A DNA stretch of 64,000 nucleotides from Runella slithyformis DSM 19594 (GCF_000218895.1 NC_015703.1:4353001-4417000), one strand, 5' to 3'; counted from the first letter of the stretch, positions 8,904-17,995 are shown. Notes: generated from the sequence alone by a model not told the origin. Made by a program: numbers and translations.

Positions 8904-9584
8904 TCACCCATTTTGTTTTTTGCAGGTTGGGCACACTTTCTTTGACGCAGCAGCCAATTTTGCGGTATAACCGCAGAACGTGCAGGAATAATGCCCCGGC
9001 TCTGAGATGCGCTCGGTGGACGTGTCCAATACCGATAGCATCACGGGCAGCCCGTATTTTACCTGAGTGTCTTCGTAAAAAAAGAGACTGATTTGGCCGG
9101 ACGTTTCGACGATGGCTTCTTCGATCTGGCCCAGATGCGAAACGCTTTGCAGCCGCAGTTCCGAAAAGAATTCATCTTCTCCCAAGGCTTCTTTTCTGAA
9201 ATTGTCGATGGAGAATACGCCTTCTTTGATCAGGCAGATGGGCTTGCCTTCTACCAGCACTTCAAATTTCTTATTTTGTCCAATGACGTAAGTGACGGCC
9301 TTGTACAAAACAATGACGATCGAAAATACGACCAGCGCGGGCAGAATCCCTACGTCTTTGTACAGCATCGGGTCGCCGGCGGCCGAGCCCAACCCGATAA
9401 TGACCACCAGTTCAAAGACCGAGAGTTGTTTTACGCCTCGCTTTCCCAATAACCGCAGGCCCGTCAAAAGCACAAGAAACATGATGGCCGTACGCAGGGA
9501 GGTCTCGATCAGAAAATGCCAATCTTCCCCTCCCGGCATGACTTCTTTCCAATCAATTTCCGTGGATATTTCTAAAAAAAACAT
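8904..9584 (-). CDS. DUF421 / YetF-like membrane protein with zinc ribbon
   Basis: 226 aa from MFFLEIS. Three N-terminal membrane helices (LRTAIMFLVLLTGLRLLGKRG..., VFELVVIIGLGSAAGDPML, ALVVFSIVIVLYKAVTYVI) are followed by the cytosolic DUF421 domain (KPICLIKEGVFSIDNFRKE, then ELRLQSVSHLGQIEEAIVE). It ends with a CTFC...CPTC zinc ribbon that not all family members have. The frame is open to an ATG at 9698, but that extension overlaps the reading frame of the terC relic and is not membrane-protein-like, so I choose 9584. Family function is unknown (YetF-type proteins in Bacillus are envelope associated). Confidence 0.8.
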   Translation of the reverse strand: MFFLEISTEIDWKEVMPGGEDWHFLIETSLRTAIMFLVLLTGLRLLGKRGVKQLSVFELVVIIGLGSAAGDPMLYKDVGILPALVVFSIVIVLYKAVTYVIGQNKKFEVLVEGKPICLIKEGVFSIDNFRKEALGEDEFFSELRLQSVSHLGQIEEAIVETSGQISLFFYEDTQVKYGLPVMLSVLDTSTERISEPGHYSCTFCGYTAKLAAASKKVCPTCKKQNG

Positions 9585-9621
9585 AGAGACAGTGTTTAAT
9601 GGTACGTTTCCACCGGTTTGA

Positions 9622-9959
9622 TTAATTGTCGGATGCCCGAATTTGGGTGGTTTTTTTGTCGGGATTTCCGGAGCCGCTGTACTTTTTGAGGCGCTCATCC
9701 GCTTTTGGCTGACGGGGATTGGGCCGTTTTAGGGTTTTCATTTGGACAACATCCACCAAAAACGCAAAAGCTATGGAGAAATAAATGTATCCTTTGAAAA
9801 TTTCAAAATGCAGCCCTTTGTCCGGAGTTTATTGTGTTGCTCTTTGGGGAGTTTATCGGCTAAGATAGAAATGAAAATGATGTTGTCGATTTCCGGAATG
9901 ACCTCTAAGGCAATCAGGGAAAGAAAGGGGATGAACGCATCGATCATGGAGAGGTACAA
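9622..9959 (-). pseudogene. terC-family pseudogene with internal deletion
   Basis: The first 48 codons from 9959 read as the N-terminus of a TerC-family membrane protein (FLSLIALEVIPEIDNIIFIS, then ILADKLPKEQHNKLRTKG), with the family's E...DNIIF motif. The frame then leaves the family and hits a stop at 9771. In the neighbouring frame, starting at about 9813, the sequence reads LHFEIFKGYIYFSIAFAFLV then DVVQMKTLKR, the conserved C-terminal helix of TerC, and continues to a TAA at 9622-9624. About 150-170 central residues are missing and the two ends are out of frame, so the gene is dead. It lies directly upstream of, and co-directional with, the DUF421 gene. Confidence 0.75.
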
Positions 9960-10065
9960 TGGGATGACGTATGTAGGCGATATGTTGCCGATACTATCCT
10001 TAAAAAATCATGCCTGACCTGCTCAAATTGCGTTTTTTCGATGAGTATTTTGCGATGCCTTGCGG

Positions 10066-10644
10066 TTAAAATTGTTTGGGCTTTTGTCTTTTTTCGGCGA
10101 GTTCGGCTATTTCAAGGATTCTTTTTTGCCTTGTTTCGGGGCGCTTGGCCAATACCAGCCATTGCAACATCGCTTTTCGGGTAGACTTGCTTAAACCCAT
10201 AAAATACTCCATGGCGTTTGGTTTGGACGTTAGCTCGGTTTCGAGATCAAGGGGCATGATCAATTCTTCCACACTGTCCAATATTGCCCAGGAACCGTTC
10301 TGCTTGGCTATTTCTATGCACTTGAGCCCGGCGTCGGTCATTTGGCCGGAGGCAATTAGCTTAATGACTTTTTCTTTATTGATTTTTGACCAGGTACTTT
10401 TGGGTTTGCGTTTACTGAAAAACTGAATGGATCGTTCATCGTCCAATTTTTTCTGTACACTGTCTATCCAACCAAAACACAGGGCTTCATCCACGGCGTC
10501 ACTCCATTTTATCGTTGGTTGGTTGGCACTTTTTCTATAATAAATGAGCCAAACCGCCTCTTTTTGCACATGGTTTTCTGCTAACCAATCTCGCCAGTGC
10601 TGTTGGTTCTCGGGGTAAAACAGTTCGGTTTCTTGGATGGACAT
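10066..10644 (-). CDS. YdeI/OmpD-associated family protein
   Basis: 192 aa. The start (ELFYPENQQHWRDWLAENH), the WSDAVDEALCFGWIDS motif with its following basic KRKPKSTWSKIN segment, and the C-terminal ARK..L.WL..AKRPETRQKRI helix are the hallmarks of the YdeI/OmpD-associated (bacteriocin-protection-like) family. Relatives are cytosolic and poorly characterised; a link to outer-membrane permeability has been suggested for enterobacterial YdeI. Full length for the family. Single gene. Confidence 0.85.
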   Translation of the reverse strand: MSIQETELFYPENQQHWRDWLAENHVQKEAVWLIYYRKSANQPTIKWSDAVDEALCFGWIDSVQKKLDDERSIQFFSKRKPKSTWSKINKEKVIKLIASGQMTDAGLKCIEIAKQNGSWAILDSVEELIMPLDLETELTSKPNAMEYFMGLSKSTRKAMLQWLVLAKRPETRQKRILEIAELAEKRQKPKQF

Positions 10645-10701
10645 TAGTGTTTTATGGTTGTTTGTCGGTTGGTTGAGGGGTATAGTACCTTCTCGTTCCC
10701 G

Positions 10702-12120
10702 TTATTCAAAAAACTGCGCGTGGAAGTTCATCATAAATACCTCGTCGGTGGCGCGGGTCATAGCCGTATACAGCCACCGCACAAACTCCCGATTGACCTG
10801 CTCTTCAGGCAGGTAGCCCTGATTCACAAACACGGATTTCCACTGTCCGCCCTGCGATTTATGGCAGGTGAGGGCGTAGGCAAATTTGACCTGTAACGCG
10901 TTCAGATATACATCCTGACGGATGGCTTCGGTGCGGGCTTTTTTGGATTTGAGATAGATATAATCCTGCAACACGGCCTCGTACAACCGTTTGTTTTCGT
11001 CCTGACTCAGCGACGGGGCGGGGGAGTGGAGCGTATCCAGAAAAATCTTGGCTTCAAAGGGCGGCTGCTCCTCGTAGTCGAGCAGTTGAAGCTCCACGGT
11101 GGCGAAGCGAAAGCCGTGCATTTCTTCTTCTCGGCGGATGCGCTTTACCTCCACAAAATCACCGTTGGCCAAAAAGCCCGCCGGCGATTCTTCATCGAGC
11201 ACGGTATAATTGTTGCGCACGATCATCAGCAGGTCGCCCGCTTCGATCTCTTCTTCGGAGCCGTTGATCTGGCGGCGCACAAACTCATTGAGCTGCACGG
11301 CTTCGCGGTTGGAGCGCGTGATGATGGTCACGTTTTCGCGGCCGTGCTTGTCGTAAGCGTAGCGCAGACCGTCTTCGAGGCGTTCGCCGGGCATTTTATA
11401 AAAATCGCGCAAGCCGCGTGTGCGGAGTTGAATGGATAGTTTTTCGAGCGGCAGGGCGTCGCGCAGGCGCGTGGCGTTTTGCAGAATGCCAGAGTTTTGT
11501 CCCTGACGCGTTACTTCGGTCAGTTCCTGCTCGTACACGCTCATGTAATAAGTACTTTCGAGGATGCCTTTGTCGAGCGCGGGGCTAAGTTCTTTGTTGA
11601 TGGGCGGGAGCTGGGCCACGTCACCCACGATGAGGAGTTTGTTGCCAATACCCTCAAACACGTATTCGATCAGATCGGCCAGTAAGCCGCGTGAGCCGAA
11701 TTCGGCCTCGTCGGAGATCATGGAGGCTTCGTCTACGATAAAAAGCGTATCGCGGTGTTTGTTGGACTGGCGCTCAAAGTGCAGCGAGCCCGTGTAGGCA
11801 TCGGCTACCTGCCGGTATATCTTTTTGTGGATGGTAAATGACTTCTTTTTCGAGTAGTTGCTCATCACCTTGGCGGCTCGGCCCGTGGGGGCCAACAGGA
11901 CGGTTTTGAAGCCAAACTTGCTTACTACTTTGATAACGGTACTGATAAGGGTCGTTTTGCCCGTTCCGGCGTAGCCTTTCAACAAAAAACAATCGCGAAG
12001 GTTATCATCTTCCAGAAATTCGGCTATTTTTATAAAAAAATGTTGCTGACCGGCGGTAGGCTCATGCGGAAAATTTTTCAGCATCAGCTCTGAGGCGGTG
12101 GGGGGCGTTGTCTCTTTCAT
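10702..12120 (-). CDS. RecD-like superfamily 1 DNA helicase
   Basis: 472 aa from MKETTPP (an ATG 12 codons upstream is less likely). ATP-dependent 5'-3' helicase of the RecD/Dda type. Seen: Walker A GYAGTGKTTL at residues about 48-57, motif Ia (LLAPTGRAAKVM), Walker B with IVDEASMI, motif III (LLIVGDVAQLPPI), and the UvrD_C_2 part with FAYALTCHKSQGGQWKSVFV and the VI motif WLYTAMTRATDEV. It lacks the long N-terminal region of RecD2 and no recBC genes are near, so this is the short stand-alone class. A role in DNA repair or processing is inferred. Confidence 0.9.
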   Translation of the reverse strand: MKETTPPTASELMLKNFPHEPTAGQQHFFIKIAEFLEDDNLRDCFLLKGYAGTGKTTLISTVIKVVSKFGFKTVLLAPTGRAAKVMSNYSKKKSFTIHKKIYRQVADAYTGSLHFERQSNKHRDTLFIVDEASMISDEAEFGSRGLLADLIEYVFEGIGNKLLIVGDVAQLPPINKELSPALDKGILESTYYMSVYEQELTEVTRQGQNSGILQNATRLRDALPLEKLSIQLRTRGLRDFYKMPGERLEDGLRYAYDKHGRENVTIITRSNREAVQLNEFVRRQINGSEEEIEAGDLLMIVRNNYTVLDEESPAGFLANGDFVEVKRIRREEEMHGFRFATVELQLLDYEEQPPFEAKIFLDTLHSPAPSLSQDENKRLYEAVLQDYIYLKSKKARTEAIRQDVYLNALQVKFAYALTCHKSQGGQWKSVFVNQGYLPEEQVNREFVRWLYTAMTRATDEVFMMNFHAQFFE

Positions 12121-12257
12121 GTATCCAAAACTACGGCAGGAACACAAATTTCGCAACCCAAAAAATTATTACTTGGAGAAAGTTTTCCTTTTTTAGGAAT
12201 AAATTGTATTTTCATCACCCTTTTATACCTAACTCCCAATAATTAACGAAATCGAAC

Positions 12258-12698
12258 ATGAAAATCAAGAACGTATTACGCGACAAGACCCGCAATGCCA
12301 TCTTTTCGGTTACTCCTGAAACTACGGTGCTGGATGCGCTTAAACAAATGGCGGACAAAAATATTGGAGCGGTGTTGGTTTTGGAAGAGGGGAAGTTGGC
12401 CGGAATATTTTCCGAGAGAGACTATGCCCGTAAAGGGATTTTGCAGGGGCGGGCGTCCAACCAAACGCTTATTAAAGAAGTAATGACGGCTAAGTTGATC
12501 ACGGTCACTTCCGAGCAAAAACTGGAAGAAGCCATGGTAATTATGTCAGAGAAGCACATCCGTCACTTACCGGTTGTCGACGAAGGCGAACTGATCGGTA
12601 TCATCTCCATCAATGACGTTGTAGCCAGTATCATCAAAGATCAAAAAGCACGGATTGAATCGCTGGAAAGCTACATTTCGGGTAATCCTTACGCATAA
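12258..12698 (+). CDS. CBS-pair domain protein
   Basis: 146 aa consisting of two CBS motifs: residues 8-58 (VTPETTVLDALKQMADKNIG...) and 73-128 (MTAKLITVTSEQKLEEAMVI..., HIRHLPVVDEGELIGIISIN). Such pairs bind adenosyl ligands (AMP, ATP, SAM) and regulate partner proteins. Nothing is fused to it. Divergent from the helicase gene, with 137 bases between the two starts. Confidence 0.9.
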   Translation: MKIKNVLRDKTRNAIFSVTPETTVLDALKQMADKNIGAVLVLEEGKLAGIFSERDYARKGILQGRASNQTLIKEVMTAKLITVTSEQKLEEAMVIMSEKHIRHLPVVDEGELIGIISINDVVASIIKDQKARIESLESYISGNPYA

Positions 12699-12702
12699 TC
12701 AC

Positions 12703-12710
12703 TATCTTTG
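12703..12710 (+). promoter_or_regulatory. Putative -7 promoter element TATCTTTG
   Basis: Exact match to the Bacteroidota -7 consensus TAnnTTTG, just after the CBS gene stop and about 100 bases upstream of the Nudix start. No good -33 TTTG lies at 19-21 bases; the nearest is TTTC at 12676. The call rests on the -7 box alone. Confidence 0.4.
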
Positions 12711-12816
12711 CAGCCTTAAAAAAGGGAAACGTTGTACGCGAAAACGCATTGGCTTGATTTTCAAGCTGTCGGCTACCGTCAGCGGTTCACCGGAAACATT
12801 AACCAATAGAGGTACA

Positions 12817-13335
12817 TTGGAAAAGGCAAGACAGGAAGTAGCCCGATTGTATGGCAATCGCTTACGGTTGAGAGTGTGCGGAATTTGTGTCGAAAACAAT
12901 AAAATTTTGATGCTGAGTCATCGGGGTATCGGTCATACCGATATTTTCTGGTGTCCTCCGGGAGGTGGAATTCAATTTGGCGAATCCACGCACGAAGCCC
13001 TGAAACGCGAATTTGAAGAAGAAACGGGCCTAATGATTGATATTGGCAATCTATTGTTTGTCAATGAATTTATGCAGCCTCCTCTGCACGCACTTGAGTT
13101 GTTTTTTGAAGTTAAATGCACAGGCGGCCATCTCCACTTAGGAACTGATCCCGAAATGACCGGCGACACCCAGATCATTCAGGAAATGCGATGGATGAGT
13201 TTTGAAGAAATCAAAGCGTACCCGTCCCATGAGGTACATACCCTGTTTAAGCATTGTGAACGTCTATCTGATATTTATCAATTGCGAGGGTACCTGAATG
13301 AGTCCTCCCAATTGGCGGAGGTTGACATCAATTGA
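12817..13335 (+). CDS. Nudix hydrolase
   Basis: 172 aa from TTG 12817. Hydrolyses a nucleoside diphosphate linked to another moiety; substrate unknown. The Nudix box is complete (GGGIQFGESTHEALKREFEE followed by ETGL), with the catalytic REFEEE helix. A frame stays open upstream to a TTG at 12655 inside the CBS gene, but no ATG exists in it. TTG 12817 is preceded by AGAGG with 4-base spacing, an unusually clear Shine-Dalgarno for this genome, and its product LEKARQEVARLYGNRLRLRV matches the usual family N-terminus. Non-AUG initiation is therefore likely. Confidence 0.8.
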   Translation: MEKARQEVARLYGNRLRLRVCGICVENNKILMLSHRGIGHTDIFWCPPGGGIQFGESTHEALKREFEEETGLMIDIGNLLFVNEFMQPPLHALELFFEVKCTGGHLHLGTDPEMTGDTQIIQEMRWMSFEEIKAYPSHEVHTLFKHCERLSDIYQLRGYLNESSQLAEVDIN

Positions 13336-13461
13336 TAGATACCATCGCCGGAACAAAGACGATGGGTTTTCGTTAACCTGCTATTACAGACACCGGCAAG
13401 GGTTGACTTTTAACATTTAACGTGTGCTTCAGCACTCACTATTTATTGGATTAGAAAAAGG

Positions 13462-14352
13462 ATGGTTGATACACAAAACGCAATTGCTCCTTTGTTGGAG
13501 ATAAAGGACGAACACTTCGACCCTAAAAGATGCGCAGAGTACGAATTATTGATGGAATTGGGCGCCGAACGACTGCGCTTTCTGGTGTTGGACGGTCGTA
13601 AAAAACGGGTTTTATATTTGGAAGATTATTTGATCGGTGGGTTGCCCAGTGAAAAAAAATGGTCCACTTGGCTCGCAAAATTATCAGAGCAGCATCCTTT
13701 TTGGGGTGGTAATCTTTGGAAAAGCGTGACTGTTTCCTTTAATACGCCTTATTTTACGTTGATTCCCGACGTGTATTTTCGGAAGGAATACCTCAACAGC
13801 TACCTAAATTTGGTACAGGGTGATCTTTTTGAAACCGACCAGATCCTGCACCGGGAAGTCAAACGGATCGAAGCAAGGAATGTTTTTACGGTCAATAAAG
13901 AATTGTGGGAGTGGGTTTTAAACACGTACACATTGCAGGCACCTACTTTTATTCACCAAACCAATGCCCTGATAGAAGGCGCACTGGAGCTTTCGGGCAA
14001 TGACAAAGAATCCATTATACTGGATCTGCACTATGAAGATGATTTCGTAACCCTGGTGATCGTTCAAAACGGTTCTCTGCTGATGTGTAATAAATTTGCC
14101 TACAAAACTGCTGCGGATATGGCCTATTTCATCATGTTTGTACTGGATTCTCTCCAACTCAAACCCGATGAAGTAAAATGTCGCTTCTATGGTGAAACAA
14201 CCCCCTATTCAGAAGATTATCAGCTTCTGCAAAAGTTTTTGCCTCACCTCTCTTTCGGTAAAACTCCCGAAAACATCATCGTAGGTTCGGCTTTTGAAGA
14301 TGTACCTGAGCATCGTTATTACAGTTTATATACCATTCACTTTGCTTCCTGA
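13462..14352 (+). CDS. DUF3822 family protein
   Basis: 296 aa, full length for DUF3822, a Bacteroidota-specific family with an actin/ASKHA-like fold suggested by its alternating strands. Seen: an N-terminal ELLMELGAERLRFLVLDGRK, a middle FYTLIPDVYF-like segment (TPYFTLIPDVYFRKEYL), and a C-terminal SIILDLHYEDDFVTLVIVQN resembling a phosphate-binding strand pair. It sits 26 bases before coaD; DUF3822 commonly lies next to coaD (often with rsmD) in this phylum. Cytosolic; function unknown. An A-rich AAAAAGG precedes the ATG. Confidence 0.85.
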   Translation: MVDTQNAIAPLLEIKDEHFDPKRCAEYELLMELGAERLRFLVLDGRKKRVLYLEDYLIGGLPSEKKWSTWLAKLSEQHPFWGGNLWKSVTVSFNTPYFTLIPDVYFRKEYLNSYLNLVQGDLFETDQILHREVKRIEARNVFTVNKELWEWVLNTYTLQAPTFIHQTNALIEGALELSGNDKESIILDLHYEDDFVTLVIVQNGSLLMCNKFAYKTAADMAYFIMFVLDSLQLKPDEVKCRFYGETTPYSEDYQLLQKFLPHLSFGKTPENIIVGSAFEDVPEHRYYSLYTIHFAS

Positions 14353-14378
14353 AACCAAAACGTTAACCCACCCCATGC

Positions 14379-14852
14379 ATGAAACGTGTAGCTCTTTTTC
14401 CCGGATCGTTTGACCCTTTTACCAAAGGCCACGAAGACATCGTGCTCAGGGGGTTGCATCTTTTTGATGAGATTATTGTCGGAATCGGACATAATGCCGC
14501 CAAGAAACGCTATTTTCCGGTGGAAGTAATGCAGCGTTTGATTGAAGAAACGTTTGAAAAATATCCACAGATACACACCGTTACGTATGATGATCTGACG
14601 GCCAATATGGCGCGTCAGTTAGGGGCACGGTTTTTGATAAGGGGGCTGCGTAATACCACTGATTTTGAATATGAAAATAGCATTTCACAGGTAAACCGCC
14701 ACGTATACAGCGATGTAGAAACGGTTTTTTTGATTACGTCACCGCATTTGGCACCCATTAGTTCAACCATCATTCGTGAGCTTCATAAGTATGGACATAA
14801 TGTAGATGAATTTTTGCCGTATAAATTATCGGAGCTTACCACTTCGGTGTAA
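14379..14852 (+). CDS. coaD: Phosphopantetheine adenylyltransferase
   Basis: 157 aa, full length. Transfers AMP from ATP to 4'-phosphopantetheine, the penultimate step of coenzyme A synthesis. Nucleotidyltransferase motif GSFDPFTKGHEDI (T/HxGH type) at residues 9-21, the RGLRNTTDFEYE substrate-binding loop and the ISSTIIREL motif near the C-terminus. Follows DUF3822 in the same operon. Its 3' end overlaps the convergent DUF983 gene by 17 bases. Confidence 0.95.
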   Translation: MKRVALFPGSFDPFTKGHEDIVLRGLHLFDEIIVGIGHNAAKKRYFPVEVMQRLIEETFEKYPQIHTVTYDDLTANMARQLGARFLIRGLRNTTDFEYENSISQVNRHVYSDVETVFLITSPHLAPISSTIIRELHKYGHNVDEFLPYKLSELTTSV

Positions 14853-15240
14853 TCTTTTTTTCTCCATTGGCGGCGTCAGGATTGTAGCTGACAAAAATAT
14901 TGATCCAGAGCAGTCTGCCCCAACGAAAAAAAACAGGTTGTGAAATAATGAGGATGGGGATAAGAAAGGCCAACACGTAAAAGATGTTGATCTTTAAAAC
15001 CACTACACAGCTGACAAAGACACTTGCGATCAGTAATGTATAAAGAGTATAACTTCCGTACATACCGCCAAAATAAAATCCGGGCTCTCGCTCGAATGAC
15101 TCCCCGCATACTTCGCAGTGTGGGTGCATTTTGTCAAATTTCCTCAAATTGAATGGGTTATTGTAAACAAAGAATGCTCCCTGCTGGCAGCGAGGACATT
15201 TGTTGTAGAGAATACTGTATATTTTGGACCCTTTACGCAT
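14836..15240 (-). CDS. DUF983 zinc-ribbon membrane protein
   Basis: 134 aa. Two CxxC pairs (CPRC near residue 15, CEVC near residue 44) before the conserved EREPGFYFGGMYGSY motif, then two membrane helices (LYTLLIASVFVSCVVVL; FYVLAFLIPILIISQPVFF). Standard DUF983 architecture; function unknown. Convergent with coaD, overlapping its last codons. Confidence 0.88.
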   Translation of the reverse strand: MRKGSKIYSILYNKCPRCQQGAFFVYNNPFNLRKFDKMHPHCEVCGESFEREPGFYFGGMYGSYTLYTLLIASVFVSCVVVLKINIFYVLAFLIPILIISQPVFFRWGRLLWINIFVSYNPDAANGEKKITPKW

Positions 15241-15299
15241 GACTTCTTAATATTTTGCTAAAGGTACAACAATCCTTGACAGCGATTGGTGCGAAATGG

Positions 15300-16043
15300 C
15301 TAAAGCAAATGCTGATTAAGCAGTCCCTTTTCAAGCAATTTGGCAAAGTTGCGACTATGAAGGGCTTCGTGGGCCTGACTCCAGTCACGGAGATTATGGA
15401 CATTACTGCCCGCAAAAGAGATAAGCCCTTCAGAAGCAAGACGTTCGGCCAGCATACGGGTGCCTTGGTGGTTACTTGTCCAGGATCCCAGATTAACCTG
15501 AAACAAAACCCCAAGGCGGTGCAGATCAATGACCAAATTAAAGTTTTGCTGTAAATAATGATACCGTTCCGGATGTGCTAAAACAATGACCAAGTTCCGT
15601 TGACGGGCCAACTTGATAGCTTCGCCTAAAAGAGAAGGTGTTCCGACAATATTAGTCTCTAAAAGTAAATAGGTTTCTGCGATAGTAAGTAAAGGTTGGT
15701 TTGTTTCAAGCAATGAAATTAGCGATACATCCAGGTAATATTCAGCGGCGGCATCAATTTCCAGAGAAATACATCTTCGCTGCAGTTCCGAACGGATCCG
15801 ATACAGGCTTGACCGGATATTTTCCTCACCGTTACGATAATATTCTCCCATGATATGCGGTGTGGCAATGATTTTGCGTACACCATTGGCCGACATTTCC
15901 TGCAGCAGTGTAATACTCTCTTCCAGGGTCTCAGGACCATTGTCAAGTGCAGGTAAAATGTGTGCATGCATATCTACCGCAAAAGGGGATGAACGGGTAA
16001 ATCCTGCTACTGTTCGGTTACGTTTTAGGAAAGGAAAAGGCAT
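15300..16043 (-). CDS. CpsB/YwqE-type PHP tyrosine phosphatase
   Basis: 247 aa PHP-domain metal-dependent phosphatase of the CpsB/CapC/YwqE family, which dephosphorylates bacterial tyrosine kinases that control exopolysaccharide export. Metal-binding motif DMHAHILPALDNGP at about residue 24, IATPHIMGEYY, the ..EY.LD.. segment, VLAHPERYHYL, and a late SNVHNL in place of the usual SDAHN. No kinase gene is adjacent, but the next co-directional gene (rfbC) also serves surface polysaccharide. Confidence 0.88.
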   Translation of the reverse strand: MPFPFLKRNRTVAGFTRSSPFAVDMHAHILPALDNGPETLEESITLLQEMSANGVRKIIATPHIMGEYYRNGEENIRSSLYRIRSELQRRCISLEIDAAAEYYLDVSLISLLETNQPLLTIAETYLLLETNIVGTPSLLGEAIKLARQRNLVIVLAHPERYHYLQQNFNLVIDLHRLGVLFQVNLGSWTSNHQGTRMLAERLASEGLISFAGSNVHNLRDWSQAHEALHSRNFAKLLEKGLLNQHLL

Positions 16044-16179
16044 AAGTGCTTACGATTCGTGACAAAGAAAACATGCATTTATACACTATTTTTGTCATGA
16101 ACTGTGCCAAAGTTGGAGAACAAAAAAAATAAATCACAATACCTTGTCTTAAACGAACAGAAGCCTATATATACTTTTT

Positions 16180-16205
16180 TGGTATATTTTTATGGTATAT
16201 TTTTG
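16180..16205. repeat. Short AT-rich tandem repeat
   Basis: Two near-identical 13-base units TGGTATATTTTT(A/G) in the gap between the CpsB-type gene and rfbC, just downstream of the rfbC stop. Role unknown; no terminator fold is obvious. Confidence 0.5.
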
Positions 16206-16236
16206 GTCGAATGTATTTCAATTGGTACATAAATTG

Positions 16237-16782
16237 CTACGGTAGTGTTTCTGCAAAGTAGGCTTTAAATGCAGGAAGAAGCACGTCTTTTTCGGATACA
16301 ATGGGGTTGGATATCTGCCAATTTATGTTCAGTTCGGTATCGTTCCAAATAATACCTCCTTCTGATGCTTTATGGTATAAATTAGTACATTTATAGCTAA
16401 AAACGGAGTCTTCCAGAGCGGCAAAGCCATGAGCAAAGCCCTCAGGAATATAGAACATATTATTGCGTTCGCCATCCAGCTCTACTGCTTCATATTTTCC
16501 AAACGTTGGAGAATCGGGACGAATATCAACCGCAATATCCAACACTCTGCCCGTAATGACCCGTACCAGTTTTCCCTGTGCGTGAGGCGCGCGTTGAAAA
16601 TGCAGACCGCGCACTACGCCTTTGATTGAAAATGATTGATTATCCTGTACAAAATGGGTAGGCAGGCCATGGGCCTCAAAAAGTTGTCGATTATAATTCT
16701 CGAAAAAAGACCCTCTTTCATCTTTATAAACCGTTGGTATAATTTCAAGCAGCCCTTCGATAGATTTTTTGATAACTTGCAT
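16237..16782 (-). CDS. rfbC: dTDP-4-dehydrorhamnose 3,5-epimerase
   Basis: 181 aa, full length cupin. Third step of dTDP-L-rhamnose synthesis for surface glycans. Motifs seen: GSFFENYNRQLFEAHGLP, the catalytic-His segment VVRGLHFQRAPHAQGKLVRV, IAVDIRPDSPTFGKYEAVEL and the YIPEGFAHGF motif. No rfbA, B or D neighbours in the window. Its start overlaps the longest form of the divergent histidine kinase frame by 14 bases, which argues for a later start of that gene. Confidence 0.95.
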   Translation of the reverse strand: MQVIKKSIEGLLEIIPTVYKDERGSFFENYNRQLFEAHGLPTHFVQDNQSFSIKGVVRGLHFQRAPHAQGKLVRVITGRVLDIAVDIRPDSPTFGKYEAVELDGERNNMFYIPEGFAHGFAALEDSVFSYKCTNLYHKASEGGIIWNDTELNINWQISNPIVSEKDVLLPAFKAYFAETLP

Positions 16783-16831
16783 GAGTGAGTATGTGTTGAA
16801 TATCTATCACAAAATTAGCTATTTTGGCCGA

Positions 16832-17923
16832 ATGTCGAAAAAAAGAATATACTGGGCTTGTCAGGTAGGTAGTTGGACCGCACTAATGTTCTATGAACTC
16901 TGGGTGTACAGTCTGGAGGATGAATTTACGTGGGAGATGTTTTACTTTGCCATTGCCAACATTCTGGTCTGTATTTTACTTACGCATTTTTACCGCCTTG
17001 TTGTTCGGGAGCAAAATTGGGTTTCTCAACCATTGTACCGATTGGTTCCCAGGGTTATTTTTTCCGGGCTGCTTTTAGGGTTGATCATGACTTTAATGAA
17101 TTTTCCCATTGATATACATACATTAAAAGAAGTGGTTAGAAGTCAGCCGTTTATTTTTTTTATGGCTTGGCTTACATGGAGTAAGAGCATGTTTATGTGG
17201 GTTCTGAGCTACACCATTTATCATTATGTGGAAAGTATGCGGGATACCGAAATTGAGAAAATCCTTCTCAAGACATCGGTCAAAGAAACGGAAGCCAAGA
17301 TATTGCGTTCGCAGTTGAACCCTCACTTTGTGTTTAATGCGCTCAACTCCATTCGGGCATTGGTGTCGGAAGATCCCTCAAAAGCGCAACAGAGCGTTAC
17401 GCAACTTTCCAATATCCTGCGGAACTCATTATTGGCCGACCGCCGTAAAACGGTCGAATTGCGCGAAGAACTGAAGACCGTCGAGGATTATCTGGCTCTT
17501 GAAAAAGTACGCTATGAAGACCGACTGATGGCAGATTTTCACATTGACCCCAGAACCCAATACCTTCAGGTGCCTCCCATGATGCTCCAGACATTGGTTG
17601 AAAATGCCATCAAGCACGGAGTACAAAAAGCGGTAAGCGGGGGATTTGTGCAGGTAACGTCTTTTTTGGAGAATAACTGCGTGCATATTCACATACGTAA
17701 TACAGGTACCCTTGTTAAAAAAGAGAATGATCTGGAAAAACATAAGGAAGCGAGCGGGTTTGGACTGGCCAATACAGAGCGTCGGCTGCAATTGATCTAT
17801 GGGGAAGACTCGGCCAAATTCAGGATATTTCAGGAGTCGGATGATGTTGTCAGAGCCGAAATCATTTTGCCAATCCAGACTGAAGGGGTTTTTCGGAACA
17901 GTCCGGCTGCGGTTCATAGATAA
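16832..17923 (+). CDS. LytS/YehU-type sensor histidine kinase
   Basis: 363 aa from MSKKRIYW; an ATG at 16769 is in frame but would overlap rfbC. Four membrane helices in the first about 150 residues, then a short coiled linker and the His_kinase domain with LRSQLNPHFVFNALNSIRAL (phospho-accepting His in the NPHFVFN motif). A GHKL ATPase follows with LVENAIKHG and GFGLANTERRL. The partner LytTR regulator follows 72 bases downstream. The signal sensed is unknown. Confidence 0.9.
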   Translation: MSKKRIYWACQVGSWTALMFYELWVYSLEDEFTWEMFYFAIANILVCILLTHFYRLVVREQNWVSQPLYRLVPRVIFSGLLLGLIMTLMNFPIDIHTLKEVVRSQPFIFFMAWLTWSKSMFMWVLSYTIYHYVESMRDTEIEKILLKTSVKETEAKILRSQLNPHFVFNALNSIRALVSEDPSKAQQSVTQLSNILRNSLLADRRKTVELREELKTVEDYLALEKVRYEDRLMADFHIDPRTQYLQVPPMMLQTLVENAIKHGVQKAVSGGFVQVTSFLENNCVHIHIRNTGTLVKKENDLEKHKEASGFGLANTERRLQLIYGEDSAKFRIFQESDDVVRAEIILPIQTEGVFRNSPAAVHR

Positions 17924-17966
17924 ACAAAATTCAAAGTCGATAATTCATAATTATTGGGAATACTCC

Positions 17967-17992
17967 CCAATCACTAACCACCAATCACTAAC
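17967..17992. repeat. Short tandem repeat CCAATCACTAAC
   Basis: Two copies of a 12-base unit with a 14-base period (17967-17978 and 17981-17992), ending three bases before the ATG of the response regulator. It occupies the place where a ribosome-binding region would be. Confidence 0.55.
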
Positions 17993-17995
17993 TTA

